NCBI GenBank assembly: GCA_036278735.1
Contig: DASUKM010000017.1
Location: forward strand, 1 to 22,938
Source: DASUKM01 sp036278735
Lineage (GTDB): Bacteria; Acidobacteriota; Vicinamibacteria; Vicinamibacterales; 2-12-FULL-66-21
Length of the DNA stretch: 22,938 nucleotides
Direction: 5' to 3'
Shown piece after piece: positions 9,077 through 16,978 of this stretch. A program made the translations under genes and the position numbers. Position 1 is the first letter of the stretch; every line of letters begins with the position of its first letter. The notes beneath the pieces are model-generated. The model made no database searches, had not been told where the DNA came from, and saw only the letters and a list, made by a program, of their open reading frames with translations.

Positions 9077-9165
9077 GAGGGTGGAGGTCGGAGGGTGGAA
9101 GGCGGAGGGTGGAAGGCGGAGGGTGGAAGGCGGATGGTGGAGGGCGGAGGGCGGAGGGCGGAGGT
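9077..9165. repeat. Purine-rich minisatellite (gtggaaggcggagg-type)
   Basis: About six degenerate copies of a 14-bp unit (gtggaaggcggagg), collapsing at the right end into three copies of a 7-bp unit (gcggagg). The plus strand is almost pure A/G, with many GG and GGG runs. An open frame passes through it into the oxidoreductase gene, but the repetitive Gly/Arg/Glu peptide it would encode looks spurious. Confidence 0.9.
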
Positions 9166-9167
9166 GG

Positions 9168-9188
9168 GTCAGCCCTTTATGGGCTGAC
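9168..9188. repeat. Palindrome gtcagccc-tttat-gggctgac, copy B
   Basis: A perfect 8-bp inverted repeat around a 5-base loop, directly after the minisatellite and about 30 bp before the oxidoreductase start. Its arms are identical to the outer arms of the palindrome at 5908-5936, so the two flank the receptor gene. Confidence 0.75.
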
Positions 9189-9212
9189 GCACTGGATGCG
9201 TGAGGCGTCAGA

Positions 9213-9218
9213 TAGAAT
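9213..9218 (+). promoter_or_regulatory. Candidate -10 (TAGAAT) for leaderless oxidoreductase start
   Basis: TAGAAT lies seven bases before the ATG at 9226, the spacing expected if transcription starts at the start codon itself. If used, it would favour the 9226 start over 9217. No -35 is obvious, and no strong Shine-Dalgarno sequence precedes either ATG. Confidence 0.35.
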
Positions 9219-10443
9219 GCGCTCGATGCGCACGGTGCCGTATTTCCTCGACAGCGTTCCCAGGGCGCGCCGCCGCGAGTATCCGCGGCTCCGCGGCCAT
9301 CTCGACACGGGTGTGGTCGTCGTGGGCGGCGGCTTGACGGGGTGCGCCTGCGCCGAAGTGTTCGCGGCCGCCGGCGTGGACGTGGTCCTGCTCGAGGCGG
9401 GTCGGCTGGCCGCCGGCGGCACGGGCGCGACCGACGGCCTGCTGCGCCAGGGCTACGACGCGTCGTTTGAGGCGACTGTGGCGCGGCACGGGCTGCGAAC
9501 GGCTCGGACCTTGTGGCAGGGGATCCGGCGCGCGTCGCTGGACATGGCGGCGGCGATCCGGCGGCTGCGCCTCCGCTGCGATCTCGTTTCGCAGGACCTC
9601 GTCTGGATCGCGCGCGGGGATGCCGAGGCGTCCCGCGGGTTGGCGCACGAGTACAAGGCGCGTCGCGCCGCGGGGCTCGACGTACGCTGGATGACCGCCG
9701 CGGCCCTCGCGCGTGAGGCGCACGTCGACGCCGACGGCGCGATCCGGATGCGCGGCGACGCTGTCGATCCCTATCGCGCGGCCGCGGGATTGGCAGCCGC
9801 CGCGGCACAGCGGGGCGCCGCGATTTTCGAGCGCAGCCAGGTGCGGCGGATCCGCGCGGGCCGGCGTCGCGTCGCGATTGTCGCCGAGGGCGGCACCATC
9901 GACGCGGACGCCGTGCTGGTGGCCACCGATGCGCCGATCCCCGATTTGCGCGCGCTCCGGCGTCACCTCACGCCGCGTCAGGCGTACACGGTTGTCACCG
10001 AATCGTTGAGTGCGGCGATCCGCAAACAGGTCGGCTCCCGCGCCGCGGCACTGCGCGACACGCACGATCCGCCGCACCTGCTGCGATGGCTCAAAGAGGA
10101 TCGCATCCTGTTTTCAGGCGCCGCGCAGCCGCCCGTCGCCCCGCGCGCGCTCGACAAGGCGGTCGTCCAGCGCTCGGGCCAGTTGATGTACGAGCTGTCG
10201 ACGATGTACCCGCCGATCTCGGGTCTGCAGCCACGGTGGGCGTGGAGCGCCATCTACCACGACACGCCGGACGGCCTGCCGCTGGTTGGCGCGCACCGCA
10301 ATTTTCCGCGGCACCTGTTCGCGCTCGGCCAGGGCCGGCACGGCGCGGGCGCCGCGTGGCTGGCGGCCCGCGTCCTGCTGCGGCAATTTCTCGGCGAGGC
10401 GGCCCGCGGAGACGAGAGGTACGGATTCAGCCGGATCTTGTGA
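9217..10443 (+). CDS. FAD-dependent oxidoreductase, DAO family
   Basis: Probable flavin amine or amino-acid oxidase/dehydrogenase of the D-amino-acid-oxidase fold (408 residues). The N-terminal Rossmann motif is clear: VVVVGGGLTGC (G37, G39, G42) followed by a strand ending in E60 (VVLLEAG), which would bind the FAD ribose. GATDGLL (from about 70) takes the place of the usual S-x-R/N-G-G stretch. The C-terminal flavin-contact region GLPLVGAHRNFPRHLFALGQGRHGA is intact. The closest general look-alikes are gamma-glutamylputrescine oxidase and 'glycine/D-amino acid oxidase-like' proteins; the substrate is not predictable. ATGs at 9217 and 9226 are both possible starts. The open frame extends upstream to 9061, but that part is repeat-encoded. 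The gene converges on the TIGR01777 gene with an 11-bp gap. Confidence 0.88.
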   Translation: MRSMRTVPYFLDSVPRARRREYPRLRGHLDTGVVVVGGGLTGCACAEVFAAAGVDVVLLEAGRLAAGGTGATDGLLRQGYDASFEATVARHGLRTARTLWQGIRRASLDMAAAIRRLRLRCDLVSQDLVWIARGDAEASRGLAHEYKARRAAGLDVRWMTAAALAREAHVDADGAIRMRGDAVDPYRAAAGLAAAAAQRGAAIFERSQVRRIRAGRRRVAIVAEGGTIDADAVLVATDAPIPDLRALRRHLTPRQAYTVVTESLSAAIRKQVGSRAAALRDTHDPPHLLRWLKEDRILFSGAAQPPVAPRALDKAVVQRSGQLMYELSTMYPPISGLQPRWAWSAIYHDTPDGLPLVGAHRNFPRHLFALGQGRHGAGAAWLAARVLLRQFLGEAARGDERYGFSRIL

Positions 10444-10454
10444 ACGCCGGGGCG

Positions 10455-11387
10455 CTACTCGCCAAAGATGCCGCGGAACGCGAGATCGATTTCGGGATAG
10501 CGGAAGTGGAAGCCCCCCTGCAGCGCGCGGGCGGGAATCACGCGCTGGCCCGTGAGGAGGCTGTCGGCCATCTCGCCCAGGACGGCGCGAAGCGCGAAGC
10601 CGGGCGCCGGGATCAAGGCCGGCCGGCGCAGCGCGCGGCCGAGCGCGTGCGCGAACACGCGATTGACGACGGGGTAGGGAGCCGTCGCGTTGACCGGCCC
10701 GCTGACCTCGGGCGATTGCACGATCCAGCGCACCATTTCGATCCAGTCGAGCCGATGGATCCACGACACGAATTGCCGGCCCGATCCGAACGGCCCCCCT
10801 GCAAACGCGCGGAACACCGGAATCATTTTCTCGAGCGCTCCGCCTGACCGCTCGAGCACCATGCCGGTCCGAACGACGGCGACGCGGACGCCGGGCCGGC
10901 GGACGAGCAGCGCCGCTTCTTCCCACTCGGCGCACAGCCGCGCCAGGAAGTCCCGTCCGGCCGGCGCCGGTTCGGTCAGGGCTTCATTGCCGTGCGGACC
11001 GTAGAACCCGACCCCGCTCGCGCTCACGAACACCGGCGGAGGCACGGCCGCAGCCTGGATCGCGCTGGCGAGACGGCGCGTGGCGGTAAGCCGGCTGTCG
11101 CGCAGCGCCTGCCGGCGCGCCGGCGTCCACCGCTTGCCGCCGATCGACTCGCCGGCGAGGTTCACGACGGCGTCGGCGCCCGACAGAAGATCGGCGAGGC
11201 CGCCGCCCGCCTCCGCGGGTGACCATCCGACGCGCGTCACCCCCGGCATGCCGGTGCCCGACTCGTGCGCCGACTGGCCCGCGGGCAGCGACCGCGACAG
11301 CACGCGCACGTCGTGCCCCTCGTCCGCATACGCCTGGGCGAGCGAACTCCCCAGGAACCCGGTGCCGCCCGCGATCACCAGACGCAT
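10455..11387 (-). CDS. TIGR01777 family epimerase-like protein (YfcH type)
   Basis: NAD(P)-binding extended-SDR-like protein of 310 residues, close to the family's usual length of about 300. The Rossmann motif GGTGFLG is at 7-13, NLAGESI at 76-82, SASGVGFYG at 122-130, and a C-terminal DUF1731-type segment covers about 255-305 (ending HFRYPEIDLAF). The canonical SDR YxxxK is not evident, as is usual in this family. The reaction is unknown; in other bacteria these proteins are annotated as sugar-nucleotide epimerase-like or linked to cell division (SulA-like) without firm proof. The start at 11387 has a weak agggcgg upstream. It is divergent from the S9 peptidase gene across 90 bp. Confidence 0.93.
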   Translation of the reverse strand: MRLVIAGGTGFLGSSLAQAYADEGHDVRVLSRSLPAGQSAHESGTGMPGVTRVGWSPAEAGGGLADLLSGADAVVNLAGESIGGKRWTPARRQALRDSRLTATRRLASAIQAAAVPPPVFVSASGVGFYGPHGNEALTEPAPAGRDFLARLCAEWEEAALLVRRPGVRVAVVRTGMVLERSGGALEKMIPVFRAFAGGPFGSGRQFVSWIHRLDWIEMVRWIVQSPEVSGPVNATAPYPVVNRVFAHALGRALRRPALIPAPGFALRAVLGEMADSLLTGQRVIPARALQGGFHFRYPEIDLAFRGIFGE

Positions 11388-11427
11388 CCGCCCTGTTGGA
11401 CGAACACGAACGCGTGAAGGTTTGCAC

Positions 11428-11433
11428 TATAAT
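11428..11433 (+). promoter_or_regulatory. Candidate -10 box (TATAAT) for the S9 peptidase gene
   Basis: A perfect TATAAT lies 44 bp before the peptidase ATG, giving a 5' leader of about 35-40 nt. No good -35 sits at 17 bp; a TTGGAC at 11396-11401 is 26 bp away, which is too far. A weak Shine-Dalgarno sequence (gagg, 11468-11471) precedes the ATG. Confidence 0.5.
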
Positions 11434-11477
11434 GAAACAGCACCCCACAATTCACCGCTCGCAGACCGAGGCCGCGC

Positions 11478-13421
11478 ATGCGTCATCTCGTTTGTGCCGC
11501 GGTCCTGGCGCTCGTGCCCTGCTCGGCCGTCGCACAGGACCAGACGATCGCCGTGCCCCCGAACGTCGTCGTGGATGGGGCGCCCGCGGTGCCGCAGTCG
11601 ATCGCGGACGCGCTCGCGCCGTACGCGCAGTTCCGGTGGGCGACGCTGATGGCGTGGCACCCGAAGGCGCGCCGCATTCTCGTTCAGACCGCCTTCGGCA
11701 ACGCCCCGCAGATTCACGTCGTCGACGGCCCCGGCCGCGCGCGCACCCAGCTCACGTACTTCTCGGCAGGCGTGCCGCCGATCGCCGGCTACGATCCGGC
11801 GCATCCGGACACCTTCGTGTTCTGGCGCGACGTGAGCGCGGGCAAGGAGGCGTACCAGCTGTATCGTTTCGACGTGCCGACCAAGAAGGTCACGCTCCTG
11901 ACCGACGGCACGTCGCGTCATGGGGCGCCGGTCTGGTCGCCGCTGGGGAGCTGGGTGGCCTTCGATTCGACGCGTCGCAACGGCAAGGATCGCGATCTGT
12001 ACGTGATGCAGCCCGCCCATCCGCACAGCGAGCGGCTGGTGGCCGAGGTGAACGGGAACTGGCACGTCGAGGACTGGTCGCCCGACGGACGCGCGCTGCT
12101 CGCCGAGGAAGACATCAGCGGATCCGAGTCGCGGCTCTGGCGCGTGGACGTGAAGACGGGCGCCAAGACGCGCCTCACCGACGAGGCGGCACGCGCCAAC
12201 TGGTCCTCGCCCCAATACAGCCCCAACGGCAAGTCCGTGTACGCCCTCAGCGACAAGGGTTCGGATCTGACGCGGCTGTGGCGCTTCGACCTCGCGAGCC
12301 ACAGCTGGACGGCGCTGACCAGATCCGACGAGGACGTGGAGCTGTTTCGCATCTCGCCGAACGGCAAGCTGGTGGCGATCGTGTACAAACGGGACAGCAG
12401 CAGCGTCCTCGAGGTCGTCGAGCTGCCGTCGCTCCATGCGCGGCGGCTGCCCTGGATCGCCCCGGGCGTGATCTGGACGCTCGACTGGCGGCCGAACTCG
12501 CGCGAGATCGGCTTCACGTACGGCTCGCTCGCCACCTACCGCGATGCGTACTCGATCGACCTCCAGACCGGCATGCTGGAACGCTGGACGACGAGCGAGA
12601 TCGGCGGCTTCAATCCCGCCACGCTGCCCCAGCCCGAGATCATCCACTGGAAGAGCTTCGACGGGCGGAAGATTTCGGGCGTGCTCTACCGTCCCGCCGC
12701 GCGGTTCAAGGGGCCGCGTCCCGTGATGATCAACATCCACGGCGGTCCGGCAGACGAGTACGAACGGCCCCGCTTCATCGGCCGCAGCAACTACTTTCTC
12801 AACGAAGACGGCGTCGCGCTCATCTATCCCAACGTCCGCGGTTCGGCCGGATTCGGCAAGGCGTTTCAGCGGCTCGACGACGGGATGAAGCGGGAAGACG
12901 CCGTCAAGGACATCGGCGCGCTCCTGGACTGGATCGTGACGCAGCCGGAGCTGGATCAGACGCGCGTGATGTTGACCGGCGCGAGCTACGGCGGGTATCT
13001 GACGCTGGCGGCGGCCATCGCGTACAACGATCGCATCCGGTGCGCGTTCGAAGGGGCGGGCATCACGAATTTCATCACCTTCATGGAGCAGACCGCTCCG
13101 GTCCGGCTCGACGATCGGCGCCGGGAGTACGGCGACGAACGCGATCCCGAGATGCGCGACTTCCTGACGCGGATTTCGCCCGTCACGCATGCGGCGGCGA
13201 TCACCAAGCCCATCATGATCGCGCAGCCGGGCAACGACACGCGCGTCCCGCCGGCGCAGGCCGAGGAGATGGTGAAGGCCTTGCGCGCGCATGGCACCCC
13301 CGTCTGGTACATCCTGTACAAGGACGAGGGGCACGAAGGATTTCTGCAGCACTCGCGGATCACCAACGACTTCAACCAGGCGCTGTGGATCGAGTTCGTG
13401 GAGACGTACCTGCTGCGCTGA
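11478..13421 (+). CDS. S9 prolyl-oligopeptidase-family serine peptidase, secreted
   Basis: Exported peptidase of 647 residues. A signal peptide (MRHLVCAAVLALVPCSAVA, likely cut before Gln20) is followed by a beta-propeller built from PD40/WD-like repeats (about 45-370, with WSPLGSWVAF, WSPDGRALL, YSPNGKSVY, ISPNGKLVA and WRPNSREIG). An alpha/beta-hydrolase domain follows (about 390-647). The catalytic triad is complete: Ser503 in GASYGGY, Asp587 in GNDTRVP and His619 in EGHEGF, with the HGGP oxyanion-region motif upstream. Family members of this layout are dipeptidyl- or acylaminoacyl-peptidases that cut short peptides, the propeller limiting substrate size. Periplasmic location is inferred. 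It converges on the AAA ATPase gene with a 10-bp gap. Confidence 0.96.
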   Translation: MRHLVCAAVLALVPCSAVAQDQTIAVPPNVVVDGAPAVPQSIADALAPYAQFRWATLMAWHPKARRILVQTAFGNAPQIHVVDGPGRARTQLTYFSAGVPPIAGYDPAHPDTFVFWRDVSAGKEAYQLYRFDVPTKKVTLLTDGTSRHGAPVWSPLGSWVAFDSTRRNGKDRDLYVMQPAHPHSERLVAEVNGNWHVEDWSPDGRALLAEEDISGSESRLWRVDVKTGAKTRLTDEAARANWSSPQYSPNGKSVYALSDKGSDLTRLWRFDLASHSWTALTRSDEDVELFRISPNGKLVAIVYKRDSSSVLEVVELPSLHARRLPWIAPGVIWTLDWRPNSREIGFTYGSLATYRDAYSIDLQTGMLERWTTSEIGGFNPATLPQPEIIHWKSFDGRKISGVLYRPAARFKGPRPVMINIHGGPADEYERPRFIGRSNYFLNEDGVALIYPNVRGSAGFGKAFQRLDDGMKREDAVKDIGALLDWIVTQPELDQTRVMLTGASYGGYLTLAAAIAYNDRIRCAFEGAGITNFITFMEQTAPVRLDDRRREYGDERDPEMRDFLTRISPVTHAAAITKPIMIAQPGNDTRVPPAQAEEMVKALRAHGTPVWYILYKDEGHEGFLQHSRITNDFNQALWIEFVETYLLR

Positions 13422-13431
13422 CGTGGCACCC

Positions 13432-14571
13432 TTAATACGTCCGACGCGCAATCCACTCCCGCAGCAACGAATCGACGACCGCGTAGCGCGCGCCCTCGCG
13501 GGCGAGCAGGTTCTCGCGCACGAGCGCCGCGAGCGACGTCTGCACGCTCGACGCGCCGCTGAGCCGGTGGCGCAGGCGGACATCGGCGGAGAGCAGTTCG
13601 CGGCCCTCTTCGAGCACCGCGGCCCGCAGCGTCGCGCGCTGCGCCAGCGTGAGCCGCTGCCACGTGGCCTCGAACAGCGCCTCCTGTTCGTCGAGGAGCC
13701 GCCGCAGCGTGGCGTGCAGATCCTCGAGCCCCACCTTCCGCAGCCCCGCCGTCCGCGCGTCGTCCCACAGTTCGTGCGCCAGGCGCTGCACGTCGTAAGG
13801 CAGATGGCCGGCGAGTTCGACGATGGCGAGCCCGAGCCCGGGTTCCGGCGTCAGCCGCGTGCGCCGGAAGCGATCCTCGAGGAACGGGGCGAACTGGCCG
13901 GCGGGGATCTTGTTCAGCCGGATCACGGGGCCGGCTTTGTAGAAGGGACGGCTCCGGCTCAGCATGCGCTCCATCAGGCTCGGTTCCGACCCGGAGAAGA
14001 CGTACGCCACCTGCCGCTGATGCTGGATCGCGGCCCGGAGCGCGTGCTCCACGTCGTGGCGGCCGTCGTCGAAGCCGTTGATGGCCTGGAACTCGTCGAG
14101 CGCGACGGCGAGGCGCCGGCGCCGGAGCTCGGCCACGCGGCCGGGCAGCGCGAACACGCTCTCGGCGAGCCGGGCGACGTCGCGCGCGCTCCGGACGGCG
14201 GGAAAGGCGACCGACCACCGCGCGCCGGCGTCGAGCCGCAGCTCCGGCCGGTGCGATCCGAGCAGCTCCTCGACCCATCGCCGCAGGCGATCGCCGCGGG
14301 TGTCGGCGACGAGCACGGCGCGGGCGTAGCCCTCGAGAAACGCGACGTAGGAGCTGTAGCTGCTGACGGTGACGTCGACGGCGATCGCGCCCCGGCGTTC
14401 CACCGCACGCAGCGCCTGCCGGACCAGCGACGACTTGCCGTACCGGCGGGGAGAGATCAGGAAGACCTTCTGCCCGTCGAGCAGATCGTGGACGAGGCGG
14501 TCGCGCTCGTGCTCGCGGTCCACGAACGCCGACGCGGGCACGACCTCGCCGTAGACGAAGGGATTGTCCAT
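13432..14571 (-). CDS. AAA-type ATPase, archaeal-ATPase-like
   Basis: Cytoplasmic P-loop ATPase of 379 residues from the ATG at 14571. This start gives the family-typical opening NPFVYGEVVPASAFVDRE. An ATG at 14637 would add 22 basic residues and overlap the upstream peptidase gene by 26 bp. Walker A is ISPRRYGKSSL (Lys46) and Walker B is LAVALDEFQ (Asp159/Glu160). A sensor-like VFSGSEPSLMERML follows, then an alpha-helical lid with AGHLPYDVQRLAHELWD and a C-terminal winged-helix-like region ending in LLREWIARRTY. Relatives are STAND-like ATPases, often of unknown function, sometimes regulatory and sometimes toxin- or mobile-element-linked. No partner that explains its job is present. It is last in a same-strand series after the DUF4097 and M28 genes, with a 40-bp gap that carries a phased ACGT array. 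Confidence 0.88.
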   Translation of the reverse strand: MDNPFVYGEVVPASAFVDREHERDRLVHDLLDGQKVFLISPRRYGKSSLVRQALRAVERRGAIAVDVTVSSYSSYVAFLEGYARAVLVADTRGDRLRRWVEELLGSHRPELRLDAGARWSVAFPAVRSARDVARLAESVFALPGRVAELRRRRLAVALDEFQAINGFDDGRHDVEHALRAAIQHQRQVAYVFSGSEPSLMERMLSRSRPFYKAGPVIRLNKIPAGQFAPFLEDRFRRTRLTPEPGLGLAIVELAGHLPYDVQRLAHELWDDARTAGLRKVGLEDLHATLRRLLDEQEALFEATWQRLTLAQRATLRAAVLEEGRELLSADVRLRHRLSGASSVQTSLAALVRENLLAREGARYAVVDSLLREWIARRTY

Positions 14572-14583
14572 CTGGCGCGCAAT

Positions 14584-14622
14584 ACGTCGAATGACGTAAC
14601 GGATACGTATCTTAACGTAACG
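14584..14622. promoter_or_regulatory. Phased ACGT motifs upstream of AAA ATPase
   Basis: Four ACGT tetramers start at 14584, 14594, 14605 and 14615, spaced 10, 11 and 10 bp, so all face the same side of the helix. Two lie in identical octamers ACGTAACG (14594-14601 and 14615-14622), 21 bp apart. Between them is a perfect 10-bp palindrome GATACGTATC (14602-14611). The array covers the gap before the ATPase ATG and runs just past the stop codon of the M28 gene. It looks like a multi-site operator; the protein that would bind it is unknown. Confidence 0.5.
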
Positions 14623-16960
14623 ACGGGACTGGCGCAATGCCGGGCACGGGCGCGAGCACCCAGGAAGCGGAGGCGCTCCAGACCGTGCTGTCCTGCGGAA
14701 GCCAGGGCGGAAGCTGCTGCCAGTCGGGGCCGCCCAGGCGCGGCGACGTCACGACGACGCGCGTGCCGGCGAGCGCGTCGCGCCGGCCGGGCCCGAACGT
14801 CGCGCGCCAGACGAGTCCCTGCGGCTGACCATCGCCGGCGAGCGGGTCCAGGCCGGTCGGCGGCGCCACGTACGTCGCCATCCAGCGGCCGCCGCGCGTC
14901 AGGCCCGGCAGGCTGCTGCGGGCGGGATGCACGCCGGCCGGCAGCACGAAGGTGACCGTGAGGCCGGGAGCATGCGGCATCACCGTCAGGCTGAGGCTGG
15001 TGCCCGCCGTGACCGGCGCGATCGTGAACGCCGTGACGACCGCCGGTACCGGCCCGGGCGGCGGCGCCATCGTGCGAAACACGAACGGCTGGTGGAATCG
15101 TCCCCAGGGAATCGAACCCGCGGGAACGTCGGCGGCCCGATGCCATCCGGACGGGGCGCCCACGTGCAGATCGAGGCCCGGTTCGGTCGAGGCCACCTCC
15201 CAGGTCGCCGACGTCGCGTTCGGCTCCGCCAGCACGCGCACGGCCCGGCGCAGCGGTTGTGCGGCCGTGTAGGCTGGCGCGACGTACGCGGATGCGCCGC
15301 AGATCACCACCACGACGAGGAGCAGGGCCGTGATGAAGGAGGGGCGCATCAGGGGCCGCGTCGCGGCGGCGGTCGCGACGAACGGCGGCACGATCATGAC
15401 GCCGGCCGCAATCATCATGGCCGGGTAGATCCAGACCGGACTGACGATCGGCATCCGGCCCAGTACGGCGACGGCAAATCCAAGCAGGTCCACCGTATCG
15501 CGCAGCCAGAGCGTGCCGGCCACGGCGAGGACGACCACCGACACGAGCCGGACGGCGGCGGCTGGTTCGCCGGGGACGAACAGCAGCAGCACGCCCGCCG
15601 CGAGCAGCGGCAGCGTCCACAGATACGCCGCCGCTGGCGCCGTCCAGAACGCGCCGGCCGCCAGCGCGATCCACACCGGCAGCGTGAGGCTCCATACCAG
15701 GATCGGGTGCCGCGATCCGTGGGCGCGCTGCGGCAGTAGTGCGCCGGCGCGCATGGCGCTCCAGGCCGCCAGGGCGCCCGCAAAGAGCAACAGCAGAAAC
15801 AATCGGTCCGGGTGCGCGTACCACGGGTGATACACGGTGCGAGATTCGCGCAGTCCCCAGGCGACGGCGAGCATCACGGCGGCCACGAACACGACACCGG
15901 CCACGGCCCACACGACAGACAGCGCCCATCGCCAGCCGCCCGCGAGCCGGATGCTGACGGCCGTCACTTTTCCCCAGGCCAGGATGCCGGCGAACAGCGC
16001 CAGCACGGCGACCGTGGTCGATGCCGCCGGTCCCCAGGTGAACGCGATCGCGCGGCTCGCGTCGAAGAACGTCGGCTCCTTGTCGTCGCGGGTGCCGAGG
16101 TCCAGGCCGTCCATCGCGGTCGCCACGCTGACGACGTTTTCGCCGGAACGGCTCAGCGTGCGGTCCGCGATCCGGTCGGGCGTGTCGCGCGCCGTGTGAT
16201 ACGCGTAGCTGTCGCCAATCGGCGCGAAATTGAGCCCCGGAATGCCCTGCCGCTCGAAAATGGAAAAGTCGGTGTCGTTCGGCAGGCGGCGATAGATTTC
16301 CATCGCGTACGACGCGCCGCGCGGATGCGGCGCAGAGAGGGCCCAGGGACGGACGATCCAGGCGTTGCCGGGACCGGTCTGGAACAGGACCGCCGTGCCG
16401 GACGATCCGATCGACTCGAGGTCGATGTAGGCCTGCAGCCGGTCCATCACGTCTCGATCGGCTACCAGGCCGGCTGCCCCCATCAACCCGGCCTCTTCGC
16501 CGTCGGTCAGGAGCACCATCAGCGAATGGCGCCGGTCGGGACGCGACGCGAGCACCCGGGCGGCTTCGAGCGCCACGGCCGCTCCGAATCCGTCGTCACT
16601 GGCGCCGGGAGACTCCGGCGCCGAGTCGTAGTGCGCAACGAGGCCGAGGGCCTCGCGCCGCGCGCCCCCGCGAACGGCGACGATGTTGCTGACGTGGGCC
16701 GTGCGGCCGAGTTCCGGCCGCCGGGCGTCGACCTCCTGCACGCGGACGTCGAAGCCGTACAGCTTCAGCTGATCGATTAGATACTGACGCGCCCGCGCGT
16801 TTTCGGGCGTCCCGATGGCCCGGCTGCCGATCGTGCCGCCGAGCATCTCGACGTGCGCCCGGGCGTTCTCGAGCGAAAACCGCGGGGCCGATCGGCCGCA
16901 CCCCGCAAGCGCGAGCAGAACGGCCGCGAGCGCGCCTGCGCGAGGGCGCCTGGGACGCAT
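14612..16960 (-). CDS. M28 peptidase lipoprotein fused to a polytopic membrane domain
   Basis: A 782-residue envelope peptidase. The N-terminus carries a lipoprotein-like signal with lipobox LAGC (Cys21). The M28 catalytic domain spans about 28-290 with a full candidate ligand set: H110 in VAHYDS, D122 in ASDDG, E155/E156 in DGEEAG, E182 in LESIG and H255 in YHTARDT. About eight hydrophobic segments follow (roughly 311-330, 344-369, 386-409, 420-437, 443-462, 470-486, 508-530, 541-560), then a soluble C-terminal domain of about 210 residues rich in beta-type sequence. The order resembles eukaryotic Fxna/ERMP1-type M28 proteins. The Cys21 could be lipid-anchored or the first helix simply retained. 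The start ATG at 16960 is 18 bp past the DUF4097 stop codon, suggesting one transcript. Confidence 0.92.
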   Translation of the reverse strand: MRPRRPRAGALAAVLLALAGCGRSAPRFSLENARAHVEMLGGTIGSRAIGTPENARARQYLIDQLKLYGFDVRVQEVDARRPELGRTAHVSNIVAVRGGARREALGLVAHYDSAPESPGASDDGFGAAVALEAARVLASRPDRRHSLMVLLTDGEEAGLMGAAGLVADRDVMDRLQAYIDLESIGSSGTAVLFQTGPGNAWIVRPWALSAPHPRGASYAMEIYRRLPNDTDFSIFERQGIPGLNFAPIGDSYAYHTARDTPDRIADRTLSRSGENVVSVATAMDGLDLGTRDDKEPTFFDASRAIAFTWGPAASTTVAVLALFAGILAWGKVTAVSIRLAGGWRWALSVVWAVAGVVFVAAVMLAVAWGLRESRTVYHPWYAHPDRLFLLLLFAGALAAWSAMRAGALLPQRAHGSRHPILVWSLTLPVWIALAAGAFWTAPAAAYLWTLPLLAAGVLLLFVPGEPAAAVRLVSVVVLAVAGTLWLRDTVDLLGFAVAVLGRMPIVSPVWIYPAMMIAAGVMIVPPFVATAAATRPLMRPSFITALLLVVVVICGASAYVAPAYTAAQPLRRAVRVLAEPNATSATWEVASTEPGLDLHVGAPSGWHRAADVPAGSIPWGRFHQPFVFRTMAPPPGPVPAVVTAFTIAPVTAGTSLSLTVMPHAPGLTVTFVLPAGVHPARSSLPGLTRGGRWMATYVAPPTGLDPLAGDGQPQGLVWRATFGPGRRDALAGTRVVVTSPRLGGPDWQQLPPWLPQDSTVWSASASWVLAPVPGIAPVPSLR

Positions 16961-16978
16961 GCGCGCAAGCGTACCCGA

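Larger units (their letters stand above)
8909..9216. promoter_or_regulatory. Divergent gap: receptor / oxidoreductase
   Basis: This 308-bp region separates the divergent receptor and FAD oxidoreductase genes. It holds the receptor Shine-Dalgarno sequence just above 8908, about 150 bp of unremarkable GC-rich sequence, a purine-rich minisatellite (9077-9165) and a palindrome (9168-9188). A TAGAAT hexamer (9213-9218) could be the -10 of the oxidoreductase gene. No clear promoter is visible for the receptor. Confidence 0.5.

Noticed and set aside
9061..9216. N-terminal extension of the FAD oxidoreductase
   Set aside because: The extra 52 codons are encoded by the minisatellite and palindrome, giving Gly/Arg-rich peptide before the conserved start.
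180..10443. Polyamine catabolism cluster linking speA and the FAD oxidoreductase
   Set aside because: The genes are 7 kb apart with unrelated genes between, and the oxidase substrate is unknown.
11427..13583. Open frame of 718 codons antisense to the S9 peptidase
   Set aside because: No recognisable motif, and it covers a gene with a complete Ser-Asp-His triad.
15107..15119. tRNA T-arm-like sequence (gggaatcgaaccc)
   Set aside because: It lies inside the M28 membrane-peptidase coding frame with no acceptor stem, anticodon arm or CCA context around it.
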